Source of the DNA: Lachnospiraceae bacterium
GTDB lineage: Bacteria > Bacillota > Clostridia > Lachnospirales > Lachnospiraceae
Length of the DNA stretch: 61,421 bases
Assembly (NCBI GenBank): GCA_022793195.1
Contig: JAAWCJ010000004.1
Span: 1 to 61,421 of the forward strand
Direction of reading: 5' to 3'
Shown: in pieces, positions 52,667 to 60,647 of the stretch
Layout of the letters: each line of letters begins with the position of its first letter
Numbering within the stretch: position 1 is the stretch's first letter
The notes under the pieces: model-generated
What the model was told of the DNA's origin: nothing
Databases searched by the model: none
The model's input: the letters and a program-made list of their open reading frames with translations, nothing else
Translations under genes and position numbers: made by a program

Positions 52667-52696
52667 GCTGTTGTATAGGACAAAAAGCCGCCGGGG
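52663..52696 (+). repeat. Post-attenuator hairpin repeat, shortened copy 4
   Basis: TTTTGCTGTTGTATAGG is followed directly by ACAAAAAGCCGCCGGGG. The second arm of the main stem is mostly deleted, but the order and the position on the terminator T-tract are kept. Confidence 0.65.
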
Positions 52697-52733
52697 ATTG
52701 TACTGGGCAAAGCGATATAAGAGAGGAGAAAGA

Positions 52734-52967
52734 ATGGATTTATTAATCAAACATGTAATGGTGAAGGAAAGCGAAGGGGAAGAAGGTTATTATGGCCATG
52801 TGGGGATCCAGGATGGAAAGGTTTCAGGGATATGGACGGGAGATGAGAGCCGGTTGCCTGTGGCTAAAGTCAATGTGGAGGCAGCCGGAAGAAGTTTCAA
52901 TCTTGCGTCTGTGGAAACTGTGCTCCAGGAATTTGGGCATGAAATACTTGCAAAAGGGGAAGAATAA
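52734..52967 (+). CDS. Small protein resembling an amidohydrolase N-terminus (77 aa)
   Basis: The frame starts MDLLIKHVMVKESEGEEGYY and continues GHVGIQDGKVSGIW and VEAAGR. This is the beta-sandwich N-terminus typical of dihydroorotase and D-aminoacylase-type amidohydrolases. After AAGR the expected metal-binding PGxIDxHxH is absent, and a short unrelated tail ends the protein. GAGAGGAGAAAG precedes the ATG. It is either a remnant of a larger gene or a small protein reusing that fold. It is the first frame after the two cysteine attenuators. Confidence 0.55.
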   Translation: MDLLIKHVMVKESEGEEGYYGHVGIQDGKVSGIWTGDESRLPVAKVNVEAAGRSFNLASVETVLQEFGHEILAKGEE

Positions 52968-53017
52968 TAAACGATGCCTTTATAGAAACCAGGACGGGAA
53001 AGGAAATTTATGATATA

Positions 53018-53488
53018 ATGAAAGCGCCACGGGAAGAGAGTTTTTTTGGATATGCAGAAGGAGAATTCACGGCCCTGGAGGGCGTCGGGGATGGCATTTT
53101 CGCAGGCAGGATGCTGGGAGACGGAATAGCAGTCCTTCCGGCGTCAGGAAAGATTTATGCCCCGGCTGATGGAGCGGTTGCCGGTATTTTTGATACGAAG
53201 CATGCCATCTGCTTTGTCAGCAATTATGGGACGGAAATTCTCATTCATATTGGAATGGATACAGTAAAGTTGCGGGGAGAATATTTCACAGCACATGTAA
53301 AAAGCGGCGCTGCGGTAAAAAGGGGGCAGCTTTTAGTTGAATTTGACCAGGAGCAGGTGAAAAATGCCGGATATGATACAGTGACCATGATGATATTCAC
53401 AAATCTTCCCAAGGGACGGAGGATTGAGACTTTGGCGTTCGGAAGGATGACCCCGAAGACCGTGGCGGCGGTGGTTTACAGGTCATAG
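53018..53488 (+). CDS. PTS glucose-type EIIA domain protein
   Basis: The 156-residue protein is a complete EIIA-Glc domain: DGIAVLPASGKIYAPADGAV, DTKHAICFVS and the phosphorylation motif GTEILIHIGMDTVKLRGEYF with His77, then DTVTMMIFTN. It relays phosphate from HPr to a sugar permease. The ATG lacks a close Shine-Dalgarno (AAAGGA is 12 bases away), and the frame is open for about 15 codons upstream, so the start is uncertain. PTS enzyme I follows after 25 bases. Confidence 0.88.
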   Translation: MKAPREESFFGYAEGEFTALEGVGDGIFAGRMLGDGIAVLPASGKIYAPADGAVAGIFDTKHAICFVSNYGTEILIHIGMDTVKLRGEYFTAHVKSGAAVKRGQLLVEFDQEQVKNAGYDTVTMMIFTNLPKGRRIETLAFGRMTPKTVAAVVYRS

Positions 53489-53513
53489 GGCAACTGGCAA
53501 AAGGGAGAGGCAT

Positions 53514-55151
53514 ATGGTGCAGTTTTCGGGAAAGTCTGTGTATAAGGGAATCGTATTGGGAACGGTCGCGGTATTTAAAGACCGGGAGGAGCCAGTCAGG
53601 AGAAAAAGGATTGAAGACGCGGCCGCAGAAATATTGCGGATAGAAGAAGCTGGTTTGGAGGCCAAAGCACAGCTTAAGGCGCTGCATGACGAAGCCCTGA
53701 GTGCGGTGGGAGAGGTCAATGCCGCTGTTTTTGAGGCATACCAGATCATGGTGGAGGATGAAGATTACCGGAAATCTATTTACAATATGATTCGGACAGA
53801 AATGGTAAACGGGGAGTATGCAGTTGCAGTGACAGGGGATAATTTTTCCCGGATGTTTTCTGCCATGGATGATGATTATATGAAGGCGCGGGCCGCCGAT
53901 GTCAGGGACGTCTCCAATCGTCTGATTCGTATTTTGGAAGGACGGGAGGAAACCAGCCGGTTTTTGGAGGAACCGGCAGTGATTGTGGCAGAAGATCTGA
54001 CTCCCGGAGAGATTGTTAAACTTGACAGAAAAAAAATTTTGGCTTTTGTAACCGTAGAAGGCTCTTCCAGTTCCCATGCGGCTATTTTGGCACGGATGAT
54101 GAATATTCCGGCAGTGGTTGGAGTCCCTGTAAACTTGGAAGAAATACATGATGGAATGAAAGCGGTGGTGGATGGCTTTCAGGGGACGGTTATTTTTAAC
54201 CCGGATGAGGAAACGTGTATACAGGCAGAGCGGAAAATAGCAGAAGAGCTGGAGAGGCGGCGCCTGTTGGAAAATTTGAAGGGGAAAGAAACCATAACTC
54301 TTGACGGGAAGAAAATCAGGCTATGTGCCAACATCGGGAGCGCCAGCGATGTGGGGTATGCCATGGAGAATGATGCGGAGGGGATTGGCCTGTTCAGAAG
54401 TGAGTTTTTGTATCTGGGCCGGAAGGATTTCCCCACAGAAGAAGAGCAGTTTCAGGCGTATCGGCAAGTGGTACAAACCATGGGCGGGAAAAAGGTGGTT
54501 ATCCGTACTTTGGACATGGGCGCGGACAAACAGGCGGATTATTTTAACCTGGAAAAAGAAGAAAACCCCGCCCTGGGTTTACGCGGCATCCGTATCTGCC
54601 TGAGGCGGCATGATATTTTTAAGACACAGCTTCGGGCCATATTCCGTGCAACGATATACGGAAATATTTCAGTCATGTATCCAATGATTATTTCCGTGGA
54701 AGAAGTACAGGAGATTTTTAAAATTGTGAGAGAGGTTCAGGAAGAACTGGACAGGGCAAAAGTCCCTTATCAATACCCGGAGCAGGGGATTATGATTGAA
54801 ACTCCGGCAGCGGCCCTGATAAGTGATGAGTTGGCAAAAATGGTGGATTTTTTCAGCATAGGGACCAATGACCTCACCCAGTATACACTGGCCATAGACC
54901 GGCAGAACCAGGGATTGGATGATTTTTACAATCCATATCACAAGGCGGTTTTGAGGATGATACGCATGACGGTAGAAAATGCCCATAAACATGGAAAATG
55001 GGTGGGAATCTGCGGAGAACTGGGGGCAGATACGGCTCTCACGGAAAAGTTTGTCCAGATGGGGATGGATGAGTTTTCGGTGGCGCCGTCCATGGTGCTG
55101 CGGCTCAGAAAGAAAATCAGGGAATCTACATGGAACCACATCAGACAGTAA
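53514..55151 (+). CDS. ptsI: PTS enzyme I (phosphoenolpyruvate-protein phosphotransferase)
   Basis: The 545-residue enzyme takes phosphate from PEP and passes it to HPr. The swivelling-domain motif GSSSSHAAILARMMNIPAVV holds phospho-His188. The C-terminal PEP site has GLFRSEFLYLGR, TLDMGADKQ, GLRGIRICLRR and GICGELGADT. The start is ATG 53514 after GGGAGAGG. It pairs with the EIIA gene and ends at a strong terminator. HPr is not present in the window, so it comes from elsewhere. Confidence 0.94.
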   Translation: MVQFSGKSVYKGIVLGTVAVFKDREEPVRRKRIEDAAAEILRIEEAGLEAKAQLKALHDEALSAVGEVNAAVFEAYQIMVEDEDYRKSIYNMIRTEMVNGEYAVAVTGDNFSRMFSAMDDDYMKARAADVRDVSNRLIRILEGREETSRFLEEPAVIVAEDLTPGEIVKLDRKKILAFVTVEGSSSSHAAILARMMNIPAVVGVPVNLEEIHDGMKAVVDGFQGTVIFNPDEETCIQAERKIAEELERRRLLENLKGKETITLDGKKIRLCANIGSASDVGYAMENDAEGIGLFRSEFLYLGRKDFPTEEEQFQAYRQVVQTMGGKKVVIRTLDMGADKQADYFNLEKEENPALGLRGIRICLRRHDIFKTQLRAIFRATIYGNISVMYPMIISVEEVQEIFKIVREVQEELDRAKVPYQYPEQGIMIETPAAALISDELAKMVDFFSIGTNDLTQYTLAIDRQNQGLDDFYNPYHKAVLRMIRMTVENAHKHGKWVGICGELGADTALTEKFVQMGMDEFSVAPSMVLRLRKKIRESTWNHIRQ

Positions 55152-55204
55152 ATCCTGCCCGGCGCCCCGCTGCCTCCGTCCCCGGGGCGCCAGGCAGGAT
55201 TTAC
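55150..55204. terminator. Terminator after ptsI
   Basis: AAATCCTGCC plus GGCGCCCCG pairs with CGGGGCGCC plus GGCAGGATTT, with one bulge on each side. It separates the PTS unit from the leftward ImmA/XRE genes. Confidence 0.85.
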
Positions 55205-55226
55205 TGGTTGTTGCGGTTCATTTTAG

Positions 55227-55694
55227 TTACACCATTTTACATACGGTCAGAGACGGTATAAAATAAACGATATAATTATTTACGGCGGTGCAGACGCCGT
55301 ATTTTTTACGGTAACAGCAAATACATTCTTCCAGATATTTTTCCGTCACTTCCAGGTATTCGGCCATCTCATAGCGGCTTTGGCAGCCATGTTCATAAGC
55401 CTCTACGATGCCGGTAAGGCCGATTCTTAGGTTATAGCCGTACAAGCGCGCACGGTATTCCTGTTTTCGGTTCCAATCACTCTTTTGATCCAGGATATTG
55501 CCGGTGGTCGTATAGTGGTGGCCCAACTCTTCGGCCAGAATACAGGATTTTTCCGCTTCCGTAGTGATATTCTGGTTAATTGCGATTGTTCCGTCACAAT
55601 AAAGCCCCCGTATTCTCTCACTTTGGAAGGGGCGGGAGATGATTTCTATATTGTCCTCTGCGGCAACCTGGCGCAGCTTTTCATAACTATTCAA
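55227..55694 (-). CDS. ImmA/IrrE-type metallopeptidase-like protein
   Basis: The 155-residue protein has the ImmA/IrrE core CILAEELGHHYTTTGNIL. It reads EELGH where canonical members have HExxH, a common variant of this subfamily. In ICEBs1-like elements ImmA cleaves the cognate XRE repressor to start induction. The start is TTG 55694 after GGAAG; the extension upstream overlaps the XRE gene. It directly follows the XRE repressor on the same strand, separated by four bases. Confidence 0.8.
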   Translation of the reverse strand: MNSYEKLRQVAAEDNIEIISRPFQSERIRGLYCDGTIAINQNITTEAEKSCILAEELGHHYTTTGNILDQKSDWNRKQEYRARLYGYNLRIGLTGIVEAYEHGCQSRYEMAEYLEVTEKYLEECICCYRKKYGVCTAVNNYIVYFIPSLTVCKMV

Positions 55695-55698
55695 ATGA

Positions 55699-56001
55699 TC
55701 ACTTCCTTTTGGCTTTGACAAATTCCGCAAACTGGCGGATTTCGGCCAATTCATCATCCGTATATTCATTGCCGTCAAAATGGGCGGCCACGGTGTATCT
55801 GTCGGAAATCCCGTCGTCAAAATCATTTAGGCTGAGCCCCAAAACCCTGGAGACTGCTTTTAAAGTCTCAAGTTTGGGGTCTTTTGTGGCGCCGCTTAAA
55901 ATTTTGTTTAAAGTGCCAACCGGAACACCTGACCGTTCGGATAGTTCTTCTGTCGTCAAATTGAGTTTCTTCTTATATTCTGCAATCTTTTCTAATCCCA
56001 T
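55699..56001 (-). CDS. XRE-family repressor
   Basis: The 100-residue protein has a helix-turn-helix (AEYKKKLNLTTEELSERSGV, PVGTLNKILSGATKDPKLET) and an acidic C-terminal part that may mediate dimerisation or cleavage by ImmA. ATG 56001 is preferred over 56013 because GGAG lies six bases upstream. It is divergent from the tail genes and likely binds the ACCGTT-type sites in the shared promoter region. Confidence 0.87.
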   Translation of the reverse strand: MGLEKIAEYKKKLNLTTEELSERSGVPVGTLNKILSGATKDPKLETLKAVSRVLGLSLNDFDDGISDRYTVAAHFDGNEYTDDELAEIRQFAEFVKAKRK

Positions 56002-56076
56002 GGGAGTCTCCATTTTATAAAAAGATAGGCAGCAGTGTGCATTTATCGCTGCCTGTACTTGAATTTTATATAATAT

Positions 56077-56105
56077 ATTTTACCGCTGTTTATCAATAAA
56101 GTCAA
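56077..56105 (-). promoter_or_regulatory. Leftward promoter of the repressor operon
   Basis: On the minus strand TTGACT (56105-56100), a 17-bp spacer and TAAAAT (56082-56077). An ACCGCTGTT sequence inside the spacer resembles half of the rightward operator. Confidence 0.6.
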
Positions 56106-56135
56106 CATAATTTCCCATTAAAGGAAAAAAATTTG

Positions 56136-56164
56136 TTGACATTAACCGTTAACGGATGTATAAT
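56136..56164 (+). promoter_or_regulatory. Tail-cluster promoter with palindromic operator in the spacer
   Basis: TTGACA (56136-56141), a 17-bp spacer and TATAAT (56159-56164) form a perfect promoter. The spacer holds the perfect palindrome CCGTTAACGG (56146-56155), and CCGTTAAGG repeats at 56178-56186 just after the start. Repressor bound there would block the polymerase. Confidence 0.75.
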
Positions 56165-56221
56165 ACAAGCGTTCCTACCGTTAAGGGGAAAGGGACAAAA
56201 ATTTATAAGGAGGAACGTATT

Positions 56222-56788
56222 ATGGCAGCATTTGGGGCAAAGTATATCAATTTTGCACCTGTGACAAAGGAACCGGAAAAGGGTCTTCCCCTTTATGGAA
56301 GAAGGATGGAGATCGGAGAACCGGTTAAAACGGAGTTGGCTGTAAAGGTCGTCACAGGAGAACTTTATGCCGACAACAGGCTGAAAGAGAGGGAGGATGA
56401 GTTTGTCAGCGGAAGCCTTGTAGTGGAAGTAGACGATATGACAAAAGAAACCGAAGCCGGAATTTACGGGGAGGCGTATGAGGCGCGGGAAATTGTGGAT
56501 CGGGACAGCAACCACACTCCTTACGGAGGGTTGGGCTACTACAAAACTTTACAACGAAATGAAGAAAGGATTTATGAAGCTCACTATTATCCGAAGGTGA
56601 AAGCCGTTTTGGGCATGGACAATGCAGGGACGGAAGGCAGCAGTGATTTTTTTACAACGAAGACCATCACTTTCATGATTTGTGAACCGGCTTCAGGAGA
56701 ATGGAGATACCGTAAGGAATTTACCAGTGAGGCAGAAGCGATTTCTTATATCAATAGAAAGCTGGCTGCTGCAAGAAGCGAAGGATAA
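56222..56788 (+). CDS. Phage major tail (tube) protein
   Basis: The 188-residue protein matches siphovirus phi13-type major tail proteins: AAFGAKYINFAPV at the start, then RMEIGEPVKTELAVKVVTGE, EDEFVSGSLVVEVDDM, and a late GSSDFFTTKTITFMICEP. It would polymerise into the tail tube. The start is ATG 56222 after AAGGAGGAACG. It is the first gene after the divergent repressor region, with no head, portal or terminase genes upstream. Confidence 0.8.
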   Translation: MAAFGAKYINFAPVTKEPEKGLPLYGRRMEIGEPVKTELAVKVVTGELYADNRLKEREDEFVSGSLVVEVDDMTKETEAGIYGEAYEAREIVDRDSNHTPYGGLGYYKTLQRNEERIYEAHYYPKVKAVLGMDNAGTEGSSDFFTTKTITFMICEPASGEWRYRKEFTSEAEAISYINRKLAAARSEG

Positions 56789-56855
56789 CAGGGAGAAGGA
56801 TTCTTTCAGAATTTTTGTGAAACAGTGAGTAAAAAAGGAAATAAGGAGGTTTATT

Positions 56856-57572
56856 ATGGAAGGAATTACAATTAAAAAGGTAAAAACAGGAGAGGAAAAA
56901 CATAGTTCCGACTGGGGCTTTATCCTGGAGAACTCTATGCCGCAGGAGACGCCGGCCCCCAAGGTGTATTATGTGGATATACCGGGGCGCCATGGAAAGC
57001 TTGACCTGACAGAAGATTTGTGTGGGCTTCGGTTTAATGGCAGGCACATTCCAATTTGTCTCGGAGGAATGAAAGAAAAAAGCAGCTGGCCGGATGCTTA
57101 TTCCAAATTTTTGAACGCATACCATGGACAGAAGGTGGAAATTACCCTGGATGTGGATCCGGAATGGTACTACAGGGGCAGATTCCTTGTGAAAGGTTCC
57201 CTGGAGCGGGTGGCCAGGCTCGGAAAGCTGGAGTGTGAACTGGATGCAGAACCTTTTAAATACAGAAAGGTATCTACTCTTGAACCATGGAAATGGGATC
57301 CCTTTTCTTTTGTGGATGGAATTATACGAAATTATGGGGATATTGCAGTGGATGGAAACCTGGAATTCAGAGTCGTCGGTGATGAGCACAACGTAGAGTT
57401 TGAGATTCTGCTTCTGTCCGGGGAAGTGAGCGTGTCGTTCCGGGGAGTGGAGCATCCGCTGAAGCCGGGAAGAAATGTGTTCTACGATTATGGCCTGAAT
57501 AAGGGAGACAACTGGCTTACTTTTACAGGCTCCGGCCATGTGGCCATTGATTATAAGGAGGTGAGCCTGTAA
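56856..57572 (+). CDS. Phage distal tail protein (Dit)
   Basis: The 238-residue protein has Dit-like features: DWGFILENSMPQETPAPKVY, VDIPGRHGKLDLTEDLCG near the N-terminus and SYFK-like LECELDAEPFKYRKV in the middle. Dit forms the hub joining the tail tube to the baseplate. The site AAGGAGG precedes the ATG. Its stop overlaps the ATG of the next gene (TAATG), so the two are translationally coupled. Confidence 0.8.
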   Translation: MEGITIKKVKTGEEKHSSDWGFILENSMPQETPAPKVYYVDIPGRHGKLDLTEDLCGLRFNGRHIPICLGGMKEKSSWPDAYSKFLNAYHGQKVEITLDVDPEWYYRGRFLVKGSLERVARLGKLECELDAEPFKYRKVSTLEPWKWDPFSFVDGIIRNYGDIAVDGNLEFRVVGDEHNVEFEILLLSGEVSVSFRGVEHPLKPGRNVFYDYGLNKGDNWLTFTGSGHVAIDYKEVSL

Positions 57573-58669
57573 TGTACCGTGTGCTTTATGAAGGGAACGT
57601 CATTTATTCTTCGGGAACCGAAGGGGGATTGGCCTTCCGGCTGCATTTGTCGGAAAAGGAGAACCGTCCGGCGAAGTTTTCTTTTTATCTTCCGGCTAAA
57701 AACCCTTATGTGAAAAGTCTGGAAACGGGAAAAGGGGAGATTGCCGTATATGAAATCAGAAACGAAGCCCCCGCAGATGAAACTGAAATTTTCCGTGGGA
57801 AGATCACGGAGATTAGGAGTGACTTCCAAAATACCAGGTATGTGGAATGTACGGGAGTTATGGGGTATTTAACCAACAGCCTTCAGAGGCCGCTGGAACA
57901 TATAAATCAGACCCCGTATCAGTTTCTCTCCGGCCTTTTGGAACGCCATAATGAACAGGCGCCGGAAGAGGAAAAGATTTATCCGGGTGAAGTGACAGTG
58001 GAGGGTAGTATAAGCTGCTTTACCGGTTATGAGACGACTCTGGAATGTATCAGGCAGGCATTACTTAAAAATATGGGAGGCAGGATTACTGTCCGCCGCC
58101 TGGAGGGGAAAAATTATCTGGATTATCTGGCCGGATATCAGAGCGTGGACAATCAGGCCATTGAATTTGGGAAAAATCTTCTGGATTTATCCGGTACGGT
58201 GGATATTTCTGAAACTTATACAGTATGTATTCCGCTGGGAATGGGGCAGGGAGAGAACCCTGTGGAAACCCAGGATACGTATCTGACCATTGAGTCTGTC
58301 AATGATGGAAAGGATTATGTGGAACATGAGACTGCCGCCGCCCTTTATGGGTACAGGCCGAAAGCTGTCTTTTTCCGGGATGTGACAGACCCGCTTCTTC
58401 TGAAGCAAAAGGGGGAGGCATGGCTTCAGGAAAATTCCGGTGAAAGATTTTCCCTGAAGGTCACGGCCCTTGATTGTTCTGGGGGCGATGGAAAATCCGG
58501 TGATTTTAAACCAGGAAATGAAATCATGGTGAGGAGTACAGGACATGGGATTGACGGACGCTTTCCGGTTACGGAAAGGGACTGGTATCTGGATGAGCCT
58601 GAAAATAATACCGTCATTATGGAAAAACGTTTGCTGCCGGAAGGCGGGGGAGAAACAGAGAATTTGTGA
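57572..58669 (+). CDS. Phage tail-associated (Tal) baseplate protein
   Basis: The 365-residue protein follows Dit and has the Gp37/Tal beta-rich hub fold (FSFYLPAKNPYVKSLETGKG, RSDFQNTRYVECTGVMGYL, PYQFLSGLLERHNEQ). It lacks an obvious peptidase or lysozyme domain, so it is the short structural form. Together with the tube and Dit it builds the tip. Start and stop are coupled to the upstream gene. Confidence 0.75.
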   Translation: MYRVLYEGNVIYSSGTEGGLAFRLHLSEKENRPAKFSFYLPAKNPYVKSLETGKGEIAVYEIRNEAPADETEIFRGKITEIRSDFQNTRYVECTGVMGYLTNSLQRPLEHINQTPYQFLSGLLERHNEQAPEEEKIYPGEVTVEGSISCFTGYETTLECIRQALLKNMGGRITVRRLEGKNYLDYLAGYQSVDNQAIEFGKNLLDLSGTVDISETYTVCIPLGMGQGENPVETQDTYLTIESVNDGKDYVEHETAAALYGYRPKAVFFRDVTDPLLLKQKGEAWLQENSGERFSLKVTALDCSGGDGKSGDFKPGNEIMVRSTGHGIDGRFPVTERDWYLDEPENNTVIMEKRLLPEGGGETENL

Positions 58670-58687
58670 TAGCGTAAACTTGAGACG

Positions 58688-59025
58688 ATTTAAGGAGGAA
58701 GAAAAATGGCAAATATTGATAAAGAATTAAAGGCAATCATGGATGCAGTATACGGGGAAGAGGTTCGCGGCTCCATCCACGACGCCCTGAAGGCGGGAAA
58801 TGATGAAATCAACCGGTACGGACTTCAGGAAAGTGCAAGGGTGGCGGCGGAACAGGCGCGGGCACAGGCAGAAAGCGCCAGGGCGACGGCGGAGAACGCC
58901 AGGGAAGCTGCGGAGCTTCTGCGGCAGCAGGGAGAAAGTGCCAGACAGCAGGCAACCCAGGCTGCAGTGACAGCAGCAGAAAATGCAGCTACTGCCGCCA
59001 ATACGGCGGCCGACCGGGCAAACGC
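58688..59025 (+). repeat. Fibre-anchor duplication, copy A
   Basis: This stretch, including the ATTTAAGGAGGAAGAAAA site, is nearly identical to 59450-59808. Copy B has extra codons (about 24 bases) in the helical part. It encodes the shared N-terminal anchor of the two tail fibres. Confidence 0.9.
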
Positions 59026-59392
59026 AGTGGCGGATGAGGATATATCCGACAAACAGGTTCAGTTTACGGAGGCAGCGGAGAAAAGTGAGATCGAATCCGG
59101 GGATACGTTAGGAACCATTTGCGGGAAGGTGAAGAAGAGCCTTGCGGAGATGGATGGGGAGATTGCGAAGGTAATCGACAATGTACAAAATAAGATTTCG
59201 TTTCGGGACATAAGCGAAAATATAGATGAGCTTACAAATCAGGCAATCGGAATGGGGATATCGAATGGAGGATTGTATATTACCATCGGATTTGATTATA
59301 TATGCCTACAGTTTAGATGTACTTATGAAATTGGATTATCATATAGGATTTATTACGGAAATTCACACTGGGGTGAATGGAAGGCTCTTTAA
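58706..59392 (+). CDS. Tail fibre-like protein A
   Basis: The 228-residue protein has a conserved N-terminal anchor (MANIDKELKAIMDAVYGEEV, RGSIHDALKAGNDEIN) and an Ala/Glu-rich coiled coil (about 45-115). A short C-terminal module follows (DISENIDELTNQAIG to SHWGEWKAL), encoded by visibly more A/T-rich DNA. The GEWKAL ending resembles pyocin-knob-type tips. The C-terminus differs completely from fibre B, so it may be an alternate receptor-binding end. Confidence 0.72.
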   Translation: MANIDKELKAIMDAVYGEEVRGSIHDALKAGNDEINRYGLQESARVAAEQARAQAESARATAENAREAAELLRQQGESARQQATQAAVTAAENAATAANTAADRANAVADEDISDKQVQFTEAAEKSEIESGDTLGTICGKVKKSLAEMDGEIAKVIDNVQNKISFRDISENIDELTNQAIGMGISNGGLYITIGFDYICLQFRCTYEIGLSYRIYYGNSHWGEWKAL

Positions 59393-59449
59393 ATTGTTTG
59401 ATAATCCAATAGCACAATAAAGAAACAAAAGAAAAATATGATAATAAAA

Positions 59450-59808
59450 ATTTAAGGAGGAAGAAAAATGGCAAATATCGACAAAGAATTAAATGCAATC
59501 ATGGATGCGGTATACGGGGAAGAGGTTCGCGGCTCCATCCACGACGCCCTGAAGGCGGGAAACGATGAAATCAACCGGTACGGACTTCAGGAAAGTGCAA
59601 GAGTGGCGGCGGAACAGGCGCGGGCACAGGCAGAAAGCGCCAGGGCGACGGCGGAGAACGCCAGGGTAGGAGCAGAAAGTTCCAGGGAAGCGGCAGAGCT
59701 TCTGCGGCAGCAGGGAGAAACCTCCAGGCAGCAGGCGACCCAGGCGGCAGTGACAGCAGCGGAAAATGCAGCCACTGCAGCCAATACAGCGGCCGACCGG
59801 GCAAATGC
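59450..59808 (+). repeat. Fibre-anchor duplication, copy B
   Basis: This is the partner of 58688-59025, with matching ribosome binding site, anchor and coiled-coil code. The identity ends at GCAAATGC (59801-59808), where the tips diverge. Confidence 0.9.
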
Positions 59809-60229
59809 GGCCGTGGATGGGCTTCCTGACTTATGCGCCAGCGTAATGTTGCAGGTTTATCCCGTTGGCTGCGTTTATCTGAGTACAAGCGAACAGAATC
59901 CAGGAACCCTTTTTGGCGGAACATGGATAGCCTGGGGCCAGGGAAGAGTACCTATCGGTGTGTCGGAAACCGATGCGGACTTTAACGGGGAAGGTAAAAC
60001 GGGAGGAGCAAAAACAATTTCAATCGCAAACAAAAACCTGCCGGCACACATATTTACATTATATAATGCTCCGGAGGGGACGCACGGAAATTATTCCGAG
60101 GTCAAGACCAATACTTCTATGGTGGGGTATGTGGCCACGCAGGTCAGTACAAGGGCAGGAGACGCTAATGTGCCATTGAATGTTATGCCGCCATATGTCA
60201 CATGTTATATGTGGAAACGTACGGCTTAA
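59468..60229 (+). CDS. Tail fibre / baseplate tip protein B
   Basis: The 253-residue protein shares its first ~115 residues with fibre A. It then has a tail-collar/baseplate-type C-terminus: MLQVYPVGCVYLSTSEQNPG, LFGGTWIAWGQGRVPIGVSE, NKNLPAHIFTLYN and the end MPPYVTCYMWKRTA. These motifs occur in phage receptor-binding collar proteins. Two fibres with one anchor and different tips suggest host-range variation. No reverse transcriptase or template repeat is near, so a diversity-generating retroelement is not indicated. Confidence 0.8.
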   Translation: MANIDKELNAIMDAVYGEEVRGSIHDALKAGNDEINRYGLQESARVAAEQARAQAESARATAENARVGAESSREAAELLRQQGETSRQQATQAAVTAAENAATAANTAADRANAAVDGLPDLCASVMLQVYPVGCVYLSTSEQNPGTLFGGTWIAWGQGRVPIGVSETDADFNGEGKTGGAKTISIANKNLPAHIFTLYNAPEGTHGNYSEVKTNTSMVGYVATQVSTRAGDANVPLNVMPPYVTCYMWKRTA

Positions 60230-60390
60230 TACCATGGCCTTAAAACAGCTCCCGGTAAAAGAAAGATTTAGCTGGAGTACTGTTAGATTGGAAAGAAAGA
60301 CCAATTATTAAAAGTCATGTTCTAAAATGAAATTTTTTGAATTAATTGGCGAATAGCATTTCAGATATAGTTGTGCCTTGAAAACCGAAT

Positions 60391-60470
60391 AACGAACAGA
60401 GGGCCATTACTGACACTTTAAAGGAAGATATACAAGTATCCTATTGTAATGATTTTCCTCTGTTCGTTTT
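60391..60470 (+). terminator. Large hairpin terminator between fibre B and the tape-measure gene
   Basis: AACGAACAGAGG (60391-60402) pairs perfectly with CCTCTGTTCGTT (60457-60468), enclosing inner pairings (ATTAC/GTAAT), and ends in TTTT. It ends the fibre transcript or attenuates the next gene. Confidence 0.75.
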
Positions 60471-60518
60471 ACCGTATAGGGAACTTGGTTCCCCATACGA
60501 CAAAAACCCTCCAGGGGG
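60467..60518 (+). repeat. Post-attenuator hairpin repeat, copy 5
   Basis: TTTTACCGTATAGGGAAC pairs with GTTCCCCATACGACAAAA around a short loop, followed by ACCCTCCAGGGGG. As at the other sites, it starts on the T-tract of a terminator. A tiny frame (MILRTALAL) after GGGGAGAAG at 60539 may be a leader. Confidence 0.85.
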
Positions 60519-60647
60519 TCGCACTGCAGGGGAGAAGAATGATCTTGCGTACTGCATTGGCATTATAGAGGCCCCCAACAGTATGGCATACAGCCCTTGG
60601 AGAAGGACTATAAACACTACTATTTTATAATGTGAGGAAAAATACAT

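Noticed and set aside
60374..60398. CCTTGAAAACCGAATAACG resembles the spacer sequence before 23S rRNA in Firmicutes
   Set aside because: No rRNA sequence is nearby and the match is short; treated as coincidence.
60230..60647. Possible diversity-generating retroelement behind fibre B
   Set aside because: No template copy of the fibre 3' end and no reverse transcriptase frame occurs in the visible downstream DNA.
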